Shown in pieces: positions 15,213-23,317 of a stretch of 29,834 nucleotides of DNA. Below the pieces are notes generated by a model. That model searched no databases, was not told where the DNA came from, and saw nothing but the letters and a program-made list of their open reading frames with translations. The position numbers and the translations under genes were made by a program. How positions within the stretch are numbered: the first letter of the stretch is position 1; every line of letters begins with the position of its first letter. The DNA is from an uncultured Verrucomicrobiota bacterium (lineage in GTDB: Bacteria > Verrucomicrobiota > Verrucomicrobiia > Limisphaerales > JADLHS01), in assembly GCA_937894935.1 (NCBI GenBank), contig CALAYC010000018.1:1-29834 (forward strand), given 5' to 3'.

Positions 15213-15515
15213 TCACGCCGCCAGCGTCTTTTGAAAGATCGCCACGGGATCTTTCAATGCGGCTTGAACCGGGACCTGCACTTTGCGAATGCGGTCGAAG
15301 CGCTCCGGTTTCTCGATCGCAATGTCGGTGGCGAGAATGGCGGCTTCAGCGGCGTCAATATCGGCTTGCGATAACTCGTTTTCGATGCCCATCGCGCCCT
15401 GGGTTTCCACTTTGATGGTATGGCCGAGTTTCTGGGCGGTTTTCTCCAACTGCTCCGCAGCCATGTAGGTGTGAGCGATGCCAGTTGGACAGGCGGTGAC
15501 GGCGACGAATTTCAT
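15213..15515 (-). CDS. PTS fructose-type EIIB component
   Basis: 100 residues from the ATG at 15515. The N-terminus carries the phosphocysteine motif VTACPTGIAHTYMAAE with Cys9, followed by the Rossmann-like repeats IKVETQGAMG and AAILATDIAIEKPERF typical of the fructose EIIB family. It takes phosphate from the EIIA domain of the downstream fusion protein and passes it to sugar entering through EIIC. The start is two bases after the EIIC stop codon, so the pair is almost certainly translated together. A longer frame running upstream on the same strand is only the out-of-frame overlap with EIIC. Confidence 0.92.
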   Translation of the reverse strand: MKFVAVTACPTGIAHTYMAAEQLEKTAQKLGHTIKVETQGAMGIENELSQADIDAAEAAILATDIAIEKPERFDRIRKVQVPVQAALKDPVAIFQKTLAA

Positions 15516-15517
15516 GA

Positions 15518-16597
15518 TCAGATAGCGGCCGGCGCCACGGCCGGCTTTTCGGTTAGTTTTTTCAAGGTATTGATGAGCACGGCGGTTACTGTGGCCCCGG
15601 CAACAATCGCAACGATGTAGATTATGCGGTTGTCCACCACCGGCAAAACGATGGGGCCGCCATGAGGCGCATGGCCGCCGACGCCGCCGAGCATGGCAAT
15701 GGTGGCGGCAACCATTGAACCAATCATAATGGACGGAATGACGCGAAAAGGATCGCCGGCGGCAAAGGGAATAGCGCCTTCGGTAATGCCAATCATGCCC
15801 ATGCCGAGCGCAGCATAACCGGATTCGCGCTGTTCGTCGGTCCAAAGTTGGCGGCTGATTAAAGTCGCAAGGCCGAGTCCCAGCGGCGGCGTGCAAATGG
15901 CCGCGGCACACGCGCCCATGATAGCGTAGTTGCCCTGTTCGATCATTGCCGCGCCGAAGAAGAACGCGGCTTTGTTGACCGGGCCGCCCATGTCGAAGGC
16001 AATCATGGCGCCCAGCAACATCGCCAACAGGGCTTGCGAACCACTTTGCAGGTTTTCGAGAAAATGGCCGAGCGCCACCATGACCTGGGCGATCGGCATG
16101 TTCAGCGCGAGCATCAGCAAACCGACTGGCAGCGTGGAGCAGATGGGAATGATGATGATCGGCATGACCGGCCGGAGAATTTTCGGCACCGGAAGCTTTT
16201 TCAATCCATTGACGAGGTGGCCGGCTACGAATCCGATGAGAATCGCACCGAGAAATCCCGCGCTGGCATTTTTTTCGCCGACCACCTGCGGGATAGCGGC
16301 AATGAAACCGCCCACAAAACCCGGGACGAGCCCCGGTTTGCCTGCCATCGCAAAGGCGATGAACCCGGCGAGGACGGCGGGAAAAAGTTGGAACGCTTTT
16401 TCACCGATAAGCGCCATGTTTTTTATCAGCCAGGGAGCGTTCGTGAAATCCGGTCCGCCGTGGGGATTTAACAGCTTGAACTGAAAGGCGTAGGTGACGG
16501 CGAGCGCGATCAGAATTCCGCCACAGGCAATGACCGGGATGACGTGGGAGACGCCCGTCAAAAGGTATTGCTTGTGTTTTTGAAGCTGTTCTTTCAC
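15518..16597 (-). CDS. PTS fructose-type EIIC permease
   Basis: 359 residues from the GTG at 16597. The protein is a polytopic inner-membrane carrier of about eight to ten hydrophobic segments (VIPVIACGGILIALAV, LFPAVLAGFIAFAMAG, VMPIIIIPICSTLPVG and others). The N-terminus LTGVSHVIPV, the MGGPVNKAAF segment and the loop MIGITEGAIPFAAGDP are fructose-family hallmarks; the latter takes part in sugar binding. Unlike FruA of Escherichia coli, EIIC is a separate polypeptide from EIIB. It is the first gene of the operon. A strong AGGAGG site lies about 45 bases upstream, but serves a five-codon leader in frame with this GTG, with a TGA between. Confidence 0.92.
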   Translation of the reverse strand: MKEQLQKHKQYLLTGVSHVIPVIACGGILIALAVTYAFQFKLLNPHGGPDFTNAPWLIKNMALIGEKAFQLFPAVLAGFIAFAMAGKPGLVPGFVGGFIAAIPQVVGEKNASAGFLGAILIGFVAGHLVNGLKKLPVPKILRPVMPIIIIPICSTLPVGLLMLALNMPIAQVMVALGHFLENLQSGSQALLAMLLGAMIAFDMGGPVNKAAFFFGAAMIEQGNYAIMGACAAAICTPPLGLGLATLISRQLWTDEQRESGYAALGMGMIGITEGAIPFAAGDPFRVIPSIMIGSMVAATIAMLGGVGGHAPHGGPIVLPVVDNRIIYIVAIVAGATVTAVLINTLKKLTEKPAVAPAAI

Positions 16598-16735
16598 TGT
16601 GCGCCCAAGTCAGCAGGATTGGATCATGGATTTTATCCTCCTGATGTGAAGCCTCTGCGACAAGCGGAAAGATGTAACCTTTATTGAACTAGCGTACTAT
16701 GGCCGTCGTCGGTTGATCTCGCTACCCTTCCAGTT
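16598..16735. promoter_or_regulatory. Divergent control region between the fructose PTS operon and its likely AraC-type regulator
   Basis: 138 bases between two divergent starts (GTG at 16597 minus, GTG at 16736 plus). It must hold promoters in both directions and probably the operator of the AraC-type protein. I could not assign -35/-10 pairs with confidence. The only clear signal is the Shine-Dalgarno and leader at 16610-16645 on the minus strand. Confidence 0.6.
16610..16645 (-). promoter_or_regulatory. Strong Shine-Dalgarno and five-codon leader ORF before EIIC
   Basis: On the minus strand CAGGAGGATAAAATCC leads to ATG ATC CAA TCC TGC TGA (Met-Ile-Gln-Ser-Cys-stop), with the ATG at 16627-16625. 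This ATG is in frame with the EIIC GTG at 16597, ten codons later. The gene start itself has no comparable ribosome site, so reinitiation or attenuation is plausible. Confidence 0.5.
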
Positions 16736-17665
16736 GTGAATTCCCCTGAATCTGCACCTCAGTGGCCGGAAAAGTTGTTGCGACAGCAGCAGGTTAAGCG
16801 GGTTTTTGTGTGCGGTCGTTCCATCGAACCACCCCTTCTGAGCCATGTTGTGAATTTCCCCCGGCTCGAAGTGCCATTGGCTGGTTGTTACGAGAATCAA
16901 ATCGAATCCGGGCAGCGGAAAATTGTCGTTCAGCTCAAGCCGGGCGACGCGTTATTTGCGCCGCCGAACTGTTGGAATCTTCCAATCTGGCGGAAACCGG
17001 TACGGCTGATGTCGGTTCTCTTTGGGAAAAAGCAATTAGGTATCAGCATCGTCACTTTAAATGATCCGGCGCAATCGCCGTTGACCGCTGAAAAATTCAC
17101 GCAAACCCGCCCGTTGACCGGACCGATTCCGAAAATTCTGGATGCGATGATTGATTTGCAGGCGGCGGGCGATGCGAACGCGCCTTTCGCGGAGTTGGCG
17201 CAGGCGCTGTTGCAATGTCTCGGCAGCTCCTATCATCGTCCCGAGCCGGTGGAATCCTGTCCGGCGAAGTCGTTGCTGGAAGAGGTCTGCGTTTATCTGC
17301 AAAACCATTATCCGTACGACGTCACGCGTGAGTCGGTGGCGCGACATTTCGGCGTCTCGCCTAACTACCTCTCGCGGGTCTTTCAATTGCAGGGCCACAT
17401 GACATTCAGCAGTTATCTGATGCATGTGCGGACGGATCGCGCGAAATTTCTGCTGCGGAATTACAATCTCAAACTTGATGACATCGCGGCGCGCTGTGGT
17501 TATCGCGATACGGCGTATTTCTGTCGCGTCTTCAAAAAAATCGCCAAGGTGACGCCGGCGGAATATCGCGCGAATCAGAAAGTCGGTGCGACGGATCCGG
17601 CGCTTCAATTAGAAAACCATGTGATGGCATTAGCGAATGCGAATGAAGATGTGGCAAGGCGTTAA
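16736..17665 (+). CDS. AraC-family transcriptional regulator
   Basis: 309 residues from the GTG at 16736. Residues about 1-130 form an AraC-type cupin-like N-terminus that could sense a sugar (LKPGDALFAPPNCW is the conserved jelly-roll turn). Residues about 185-285 are two HTH units: YPYDVTRESVARHFGVSPNY then the second helix set NLKLDDIAARCGYRDTAYFC and FKKIAKVTPAEYRAN, both hallmarks of the family. It is divergent from the fructose PTS operon, so it is likely the local regulator; the inducing sugar is not established. The start rests on alignment of the open frame with no in-frame ATG nearby. Confidence 0.9.
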   Translation: MNSPESAPQWPEKLLRQQQVKRVFVCGRSIEPPLLSHVVNFPRLEVPLAGCYENQIESGQRKIVVQLKPGDALFAPPNCWNLPIWRKPVRLMSVLFGKKQLGISIVTLNDPAQSPLTAEKFTQTRPLTGPIPKILDAMIDLQAAGDANAPFAELAQALLQCLGSSYHRPEPVESCPAKSLLEEVCVYLQNHYPYDVTRESVARHFGVSPNYLSRVFQLQGHMTFSSYLMHVRTDRAKFLLRNYNLKLDDIAARCGYRDTAYFCRVFKKIAKVTPAEYRANQKVGATDPALQLENHVMALANANEDVARR

Positions 17666-17678
17666 TATTTGCCCATCC

Positions 17679-17707
17679 TTCACGCTTGTTTCAGTGCCGG
17701 TTATAAT
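17679..17707 (+). promoter_or_regulatory. Possible sigma70-type promoter upstream of the pseudopilin gene
   Basis: TATAAT at 17702-17707 with TTCACG at 17679-17684, spacing 17 bases. It would give a leader of about 180 bases before the ATG at 17897. This is a sequence match only. Confidence 0.35.
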
Positions 17708-17896
17708 TCGTTTTCAGAAAAATTAAGTAACGCGTGATTTAGACATTTGGCGGCAATCAGGAATTTGCTCGGTCTCAAATCACTCATTTCGGTTACAAAA
17801 ATACAATAAAAGGTACATCTTTCAGATTGTTGACGGACGAGTTTGTTTAGAGGATGTCTTGGACGTTACCCATAGTTGTTTAAGTCGTAAAAAATC

Positions 17897-18763
17897 ATGT
17901 CGCACCTTCAAGTCGCACCCCGCGCTCGACGAGGATCTGTTTCGAATCGAGCATTTACGCTCATCGAATTGCTGGTTGTGATCGCTATTATCGCGATCTT
18001 GGCGGCGATGTTGTTGCCGGCGTTGGCCAAGGCAAAGACGAAGGCGCAGGGTATCCAATGCATGAGCAACACCAAGCAATTGACCTTGGCGTTTATCCTT
18101 TATGCGGGTGATAACAACGATGGATTGGTTGCGGCACAGGTCGGACTTGCAGGTCGTCCGGTCTGGCTTACTGGAGATGTTGGATTTGACATCGGTCCCG
18201 GGCTTCAGCATTGGGATTATAGGAACGACATCGAAAAAGGGCCTTTGTGGAATTATTCCGGTAAGTCTCCCACGCTTTATAAGTGTCCCGCTGATAGAAG
18301 CTTGGTTACTTACGCAGGGCAGAAGCGCCCTCGGGTGCGAAGCATTTCGATGAGTCAAGTCTTTGGAAACGGCGAATGGCTGGCAGGGGGGCAGAATGCA
18401 GGTCAAACCACGTATCGGACGTATGGCAAGCTCGGCAATATCATAAATCCGGCCAAAACCTTCGTATTTGTCGATGAACATCCAGATAGTATCAATGATG
18501 CAGCGTTTGCAAGTCAGGTGGCGAATGCCGAACCGATGAATCCTCCGGGTAACGAGCGAATCATTGATTTCCCGGCAAGTAACCACAATGGTGCCTGCGG
18601 TTTTTCGTTTGCTGATGGGCATTCCGAAATCCACAAATGGATCGGGACTAAAATTAAACCTGCTCCAAAGTATGAATGGGTGCCGGGAATGTTGAACGTG
18701 CCCGCAGGAGACTCTGGGCGGGATGTTCGCTGGATGGCGGAACATACTACCGTTCGCAGGTAA
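17897..18763 (+). CDS. Type II secretion-like pseudopilin with H-X9-DG C-terminal motif
   Basis: 288 residues from the ATG at 17897. The prepilin signal ends at Ala19, before FTLIELLVVIAIIAILAAML, the methylated-Phe/Glu-containing helix of type IV pilin-like proteins, followed by LPALAKAKTKAQ and the paired-Cys segment (CMSNTKQL). The globular domain continues with FILYAGDNND and an H-X9-DG motif at His230 to Asp240-Gly241 (NHNGACGFSFADGH). This architecture is one of the most abundant families in Verrucomicrobiota and Planctomycetota and is exported and processed by a prepilin peptidase. It sits just upstream of a 1408-residue secreted protein on the same strand, 126 bases away. No other secretion genes are in the window, so it may be a minor pilin used by a system encoded elsewhere. 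Confidence 0.9.
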   Translation: MSHLQVAPRARRGSVSNRAFTLIELLVVIAIIAILAAMLLPALAKAKTKAQGIQCMSNTKQLTLAFILYAGDNNDGLVAAQVGLAGRPVWLTGDVGFDIGPGLQHWDYRNDIEKGPLWNYSGKSPTLYKCPADRSLVTYAGQKRPRVRSISMSQVFGNGEWLAGGQNAGQTTYRTYGKLGNIINPAKTFVFVDEHPDSINDAAFASQVANAEPMNPPGNERIIDFPASNHNGACGFSFADGHSEIHKWIGTKIKPAPKYEWVPGMLNVPAGDSGRDVRWMAEHTTVRR

Positions 18764-18799
18764 CGTCATTCACAGGTCGTTAGCCTGTGCTTAAGCCTC

Positions 18800-18827
18800 A
18801 GGAGGCTGAATGTCTATATGCTCGTAA
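18800..18827 (+). promoter_or_regulatory. Shine-Dalgarno with five-codon ORF upstream of the giant secreted protein
   Basis: AGGAGG at 18800-18805 is followed after four bases by ATG TCT ATA TGC TCG TAA (18810-18827). The main ATG at 18890 has no Shine-Dalgarno sequence. It may be chance. Confidence 0.25.
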
Positions 18828-18889
18828 ATTTGTGCATAAAATTTTGTTTTGAGTCGTAAGTTGTAACCCACAACACCTAGTAACCCACC

Positions 18890-21800
18890 ATGAAAAAACT
18901 AATCCCTAACCTACTATTGCTCGGGGCGCTTGGCGCGTCTCAAGTCCGAGCTGATTTCAATCCAGTATTGCTTACACCGAGCAGTTTTACCGTTGACGTC
19001 GTTGTCGAGAAAGAGGCCGAGCGACCAATGCCTGATTACACCACGGCCACGATGGATGGTGGTACGAATAACAATTCCAATGTCTGGTTTGAGCAGGGAT
19101 TTGACAGCACCCGGCCTAGTACCGGTATACCGCTCGCCGGTACGACTTTCGTGGCTCAAGGGGATGAGAACCGCACGTACAAGATGCCGCCGTCGTACGC
19201 TACGAATAACGTCTTGTTTCTTAGCACGGCGGGATCGCCGTCCGGATCATTTACGTTTACGACGCCGACCGCTGCTGCCGTTCTGTCGCTGTTGGGAAGC
19301 GCCGCTGGTCCGGGGGCGCCTGGCACGACCTTGAACTATACCGTGCATTTTCAAGGTGGTGGCACAGAATCAGGTACCGTTGTTATTTTTGACTGGTTCA
19401 ACCAGGGACAAAACATTGCTTGGATTGCGAATGGTCGGGTAAGCGTCGGAAGCGGGCAAACCAGTGATCAATATGGGAATAATCCGCGGCTTCATTATAG
19501 CGAAATCTATCTGAGTAACACGACCACTCCGGTGACGCGTGTGGACCTGAGTACCGCCACCGACCATCGGGTAGCGCTGTTTGGCGTGAGTAAGTCCACT
19601 GACTACACCGTATTCACGCCGGTGGATGTGACGGGATTCAACCGTGATATGGTGGTTGAGAACACCGCGCCATTGACCGGCAGTCTGTATGGCAAAGCCA
19701 ACGTCATTATGAACGACGCGGCCACCAATGTGAACAACTGGACTTGGTACGAAGTCGGATTTAACAAGCAGGCACTCACGACGGGCATCCCGGCGGCCGG
19801 ATCAGATGTTTCCGGCGGTACCCCGCTGCACACCTTTACAATGCCTCCAACGTACGCCACCAACAATGCCATCTACCTCGCAAATATTGAGAACTACACC
19901 ACTGGCACCCTCACTCTGACCACGCCGACCGCCTACAGTGGATTGTCATTCCTGGGTGCGGCGGGAAATGGTCCGGTCAGTGTTAACATTACGGTTTACT
20001 TTGCCGACAACAGTGTGGAGTACCACACGATTAACGTGCTCGACTGGTTCAACGGTGGGAACTCGTTCTACATTGCCAATGGTCGTTACAATCCGAGCAC
20101 GCTCGGGTTCGACAACGTCAATAACAACAATCCGCGACTGGGCAACTACGACATTACGTTGGGCAACACCACCATCCCGGTGACGAGCATCGAGTTCAGC
20201 TATGTTTCCGGCGGACGTGCTTCGATTTTCGCGGTAGCTGGCCAGACGACCTCGGGAGGAACATTTAATCCGGTGGCAGTGACCGGTTACACGGCGGACC
20301 CGGTGGTGGAAGCCAGCGCCTATCGGTATCCAAATCCGCTTTTGACGCCGCTCACGGCGACCATGGATGGCGGCACGAACTTCAATGGCTCCAACGGCGC
20401 TTTGAACACGTGGTATGAACAGGGTTATTACCGGTATGCTCCCAATACGGGATTGCCGCCTGCCGGCTCTGTCATCACCAGTGTTTCGTTGCCCGATCAT
20501 CACTATCAGATGCCGGCGACCTACACAGGTAATAACGCGGTTTATGTGGACGCGGTAATTCCGGAAGCCAATATCACCTTTGCCGAGCCGGCCCCCTACT
20601 CGGCGCTCTCCTTCCTGAGTACCTGTGCCAACGGAGGCAACGGGGTTACCAATCAGTGTATCATTCAATTTGCTGACGGCACTATGGAGACGAATTCCTT
20701 TGTCTCGCACGACTGGTTTGCTTCTCAGCCTTATGCCTTCACGTCGTCGGGACGGACGGATGTCGGTCGCCGTACGATCAACAATGTTGGCACGACCAAT
20801 CCGAAGTTGTTCGAAGCCCAATTTGCATTGAATAACACGGTCAGCCCGGTAACTAACGTTTTGCTTCGATTCGTTGGTGCATCCAGTGCGAACGCCCGCC
20901 TGTTCGTCTTTGCGGTCAGCGCAACGGCTGGAGATGTTCCGCCGATTATCGCTTTAACCACCATTAACCCCGCGGCTACCTACGTGGGTTCCAATGTAAC
21001 CTTCACCGCCACGATTACTGGTGGTGCTGAGCCGATGACGTTCCAATGGCAGAAAGGTACAAATGACGTTTGGGTGAACATGGTTGATGGTCCGAATGTT
21101 TCAGGCGCCACGACGACTCAAATGGTCATCACCGCTACATTTGATGATGTTGCCGATTATCGGTTGGTGGCTTCTAACGTAGAAGGCACAGTTTACAGTG
21201 GCGTTGTCAGGCTGGATCGGGTGCTTACCACTTTGACGGACATCACCACACCCCAAGATGCCATTTCCATCGTGCGCGGCAGTACGCCTGGCGGCGAACC
21301 GGTAACTGCAGCGATTAACAACAATACGTCCAAATATCTCAACTGGGATGATGACGCAGCAGCTCCGTTTGTCGGACCGGTTGGTTTTGTTATCCGTCCG
21401 AATGCCGGCAATACTATCGTCTCGGCGCTACGCTTCTACACGGCTAACGATGCCGATGGGCGTGATCCGGCGGATTACGTGCTGGAAGGCTCGTTGGATG
21501 GCGGCGATTATGTTGTCATCTCATCCGGACCGCTTGCCTTGCCGAGCGGACGCAATGCTGGCGGTGAGACGCTGAATCCGTTGACGCACAACTTACAAGA
21601 AGTGCGTTTTCCGAACACCGCCGGTTACAATATCTATCGGCTGACGTTTAACAACGTCAAGAATAACGCCAGTTCAACTTCGATGCAGATTGGTGAAATC
21701 GAGTTCCTCGGAGTTGTGAATCCGAATCCGCCTCCGACCTTCACGGTTGTTCCTACTGACGTGCATGCGAACGAAGGTGCGTCAGCGACGTTTACCTCGT

Positions 21801-23116
21801 TGGCGACAGGGCCGGGACCGATTACCTATCAGTGGTATGACGTCACCGGTGGCGACCCCGGTGTTCCGCTTGGCGGTCAAACCGGTCCGAACCTCACTCT
21901 GAACAATGTTTCGACGGCTCAAAGTGGAACCCGGTATCGTGTGGCGGCTACGAATCCGTATGGTACGGTGCGCAGTCCTGAGCCTACCGAGCCGGGTGCG
22001 GAACTGATTGTTACCAGCGGTCCGCTTTACGTTGCACAGGATCTGCCTTTGCGTCGCGTTGGTTATGTTGGCCGTAACCTCAGTCTTGCTGCAATCATCG
22101 GCGGTTCTGCTCCGACCTATCAATGGCAGTCCAATGGAGTGAATCTCGTCAATGGCGGTCGTATTTCCGGCGCTGACAGCAGTGTGTTGACGATCTCCAA
22201 CCTGCAGCCTGGTGATGCGGCAGTCTATCAATTGCTGGCGGACAACGACTTCAATGCTCCGGTCAGCACTTCGCCGCTGGAACTGAGTGTAACGGTTGCA
22301 CCGACGTTCCACAGTGATGGTATCGAGTGGACCTTTAACAATCAGGGTAATGATATCATGTATTTCGAAGATACAGATGTTCTTGTGTTGACCACTGGCG
22401 GCGATCAACGTCGCGCGGCTTGGTTGACCATTCCGATGCAGATCGACGGCTTCCGTGCTTCCTTCCAATATCAAGATGTTGGCGGTGGTGGCGCAGATGG
22501 TATGGCGTTCGTTGTGCAGAACTCGTTGCAAGGCACCAATGCCATCGGCGCTGGGGGTGGCGGACTCGCCTACGGCGGCATTCTCAACAGTGCGGCTGTC
22601 CAGTTTAACATCTGGGGCACGCCTGGAATTGCCTTCAATCGGGATGGAAATACCGGTGGTTACAGTGAAACGTCACCGGTCAATATTGCCAGTGGCGATC
22701 CGATTGATGTTGTGTTGGACTACGACGGTGAAGCGATCCGAGTCTCGTTGAGCAACACCGTGTCTGCGGCGACCTTTACCACGAACCTCAATGTCGGAAG
22801 TCTGGCGTCGATTGTTGGTACCAACGTGGCCTATGTAGGTATTACGGCCGCTACGGGTGGAACAGCCTCGAACCAAAAGATCAGTCACTTCCGTTACGTG
22901 CCGCGTCCAAATGCATCGGCAGTGCAGGACGGTAATAACCTTGTGATTAGCTGGCCTGCGACAGTGGGCGGTTATTCCGTGGTTGGCAGTTCGAGTGTAA
23001 CGGGAAGCTATACCAGCGTTCCGGGTGCAATCATTCAGACCAACGGATTGAACCAACAGGTGATCGCGAATCCAATCGGCAATCAGTTCTACCGACTGGT
23101 ATTGCCGCTGCCATAA
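18890..23116 (+). CDS. Giant secreted protein with triplicated domain, Ig-like, discoidin-like and lectin-like regions
   Basis: 1408 residues. MKKLIPNLLLLGALGASQVRA is a signal peptide. Residues about 22-240, 242-457 and 458-680 are three copies of a domain of about 220 residues; each has a W-(F/Y)-E-x-G-(F/Y) segment, TG-(I/L)-P-x-AG, (T/Q)MP-x-(S/T)Y, a DWF motif, a GR-x(n)-NP-(R/K)-L segment and an (I/L)FAVS-like end. Then come an Ig-like fold (about 682-775), a discoidin/F5-8C-like domain (about 780-942, LRFYTANDADGRDPADYVL, MQIGEIEFLGV), two more Ig-like folds (about 948-1137, YQWYD, YQWQSNG), an L-type lectin-like domain (about 1137-1339, GADGMAFVVQN) and a short C-terminal module ending FYRLVLPLP. 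This composition suggests a surface or extracellular glycan-binding protein. It is followed by a strong terminator at 23150. Confidence 0.87.
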   Translation: MKKLIPNLLLLGALGASQVRADFNPVLLTPSSFTVDVVVEKEAERPMPDYTTATMDGGTNNNSNVWFEQGFDSTRPSTGIPLAGTTFVAQGDENRTYKMPPSYATNNVLFLSTAGSPSGSFTFTTPTAAAVLSLLGSAAGPGAPGTTLNYTVHFQGGGTESGTVVIFDWFNQGQNIAWIANGRVSVGSGQTSDQYGNNPRLHYSEIYLSNTTTPVTRVDLSTATDHRVALFGVSKSTDYTVFTPVDVTGFNRDMVVENTAPLTGSLYGKANVIMNDAATNVNNWTWYEVGFNKQALTTGIPAAGSDVSGGTPLHTFTMPPTYATNNAIYLANIENYTTGTLTLTTPTAYSGLSFLGAAGNGPVSVNITVYFADNSVEYHTINVLDWFNGGNSFYIANGRYNPSTLGFDNVNNNNPRLGNYDITLGNTTIPVTSIEFSYVSGGRASIFAVAGQTTSGGTFNPVAVTGYTADPVVEASAYRYPNPLLTPLTATMDGGTNFNGSNGALNTWYEQGYYRYAPNTGLPPAGSVITSVSLPDHHYQMPATYTGNNAVYVDAVIPEANITFAEPAPYSALSFLSTCANGGNGVTNQCIIQFADGTMETNSFVSHDWFASQPYAFTSSGRTDVGRRTINNVGTTNPKLFEAQFALNNTVSPVTNVLLRFVGASSANARLFVFAVSATAGDVPPIIALTTINPAATYVGSNVTFTATITGGAEPMTFQWQKGTNDVWVNMVDGPNVSGATTTQMVITATFDDVADYRLVASNVEGTVYSGVVRLDRVLTTLTDITTPQDAISIVRGSTPGGEPVTAAINNNTSKYLNWDDDAAAPFVGPVGFVIRPNAGNTIVSALRFYTANDADGRDPADYVLEGSLDGGDYVVISSGPLALPSGRNAGGETLNPLTHNLQEVRFPNTAGYNIYRLTFNNVKNNASSTSMQIGEIEFLGVVNPNPPPTFTVVPTDVHANEGASATFTSLATGPGPITYQWYDVTGGDPGVPLGGQTGPNLTLNNVSTAQSGTRYRVAATNPYGTVRSPEPTEPGAELIVTSGPLYVAQDLPLRRVGYVGRNLSLAAIIGGSAPTYQWQSNGVNLVNGGRISGADSSVLTISNLQPGDAAVYQLLADNDFNAPVSTSPLELSVTVAPTFHSDGIEWTFNNQGNDIMYFEDTDVLVLTTGGDQRRAAWLTIPMQIDGFRASFQYQDVGGGGADGMAFVVQNSLQGTNAIGAGGGGLAYGGILNSAAVQFNIWGTPGIAFNRDGNTGGYSETSPVNIASGDPIDVVLDYDGEAIRVSLSNTVSAATFTTNLNVGSLASIVGTNVAYVGITAATGGTASNQKISHFRYVPRPNASAVQDGNNLVISWPATVGGYSVVGSSSVTGSYTSVPGAIIQTNGLNQQVIANPIGNQFYRLVLPLP

Positions 23117-23149
23117 GGATTCGTTCGTTCCAAATCTTAAAATATGCAC

Positions 23150-23181
23150 GAGGGCCGGGTTTTCCCGGCCCTCGCTTTTTT
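23150..23181 (+). terminator. Rho-independent terminator after the giant secreted protein
   Basis: A perfect 10-bp stem GAGGGCCGGG (23150-23159) / CCCGGCCCTC (23164-23173), a TTTT loop, and a run of six T from 23176. It is 33 bases after the stop codon and is the clearest terminator of the window. Confidence 0.93.
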
Positions 23182-23317
23182 CTTTTGTGGGCTAGTTGTG
23201 CAGCAACAAAAATCCAACTAAGAGTACATTGTTCCTGTTGTTGAAGTTCCAGTCTGGAGAGAGAATCGGCCTCAACTCTTAGGCCCACAAAACAAATGGA
23301 TTAGGGGAACTGCTGCC

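Noticed and set aside
15516..15911. Longer version of the EIIB gene
   Set aside because: The added part is out of frame over EIIC and reads as His/Arg-rich noise. EIIB starts at 15515 with the usual Met-Lys-Phe.
19946..20821. Minus-strand frame within the giant secreted gene
   Set aside because: Arg/Val-rich and antisense to the conserved triplicated domain; no motif.
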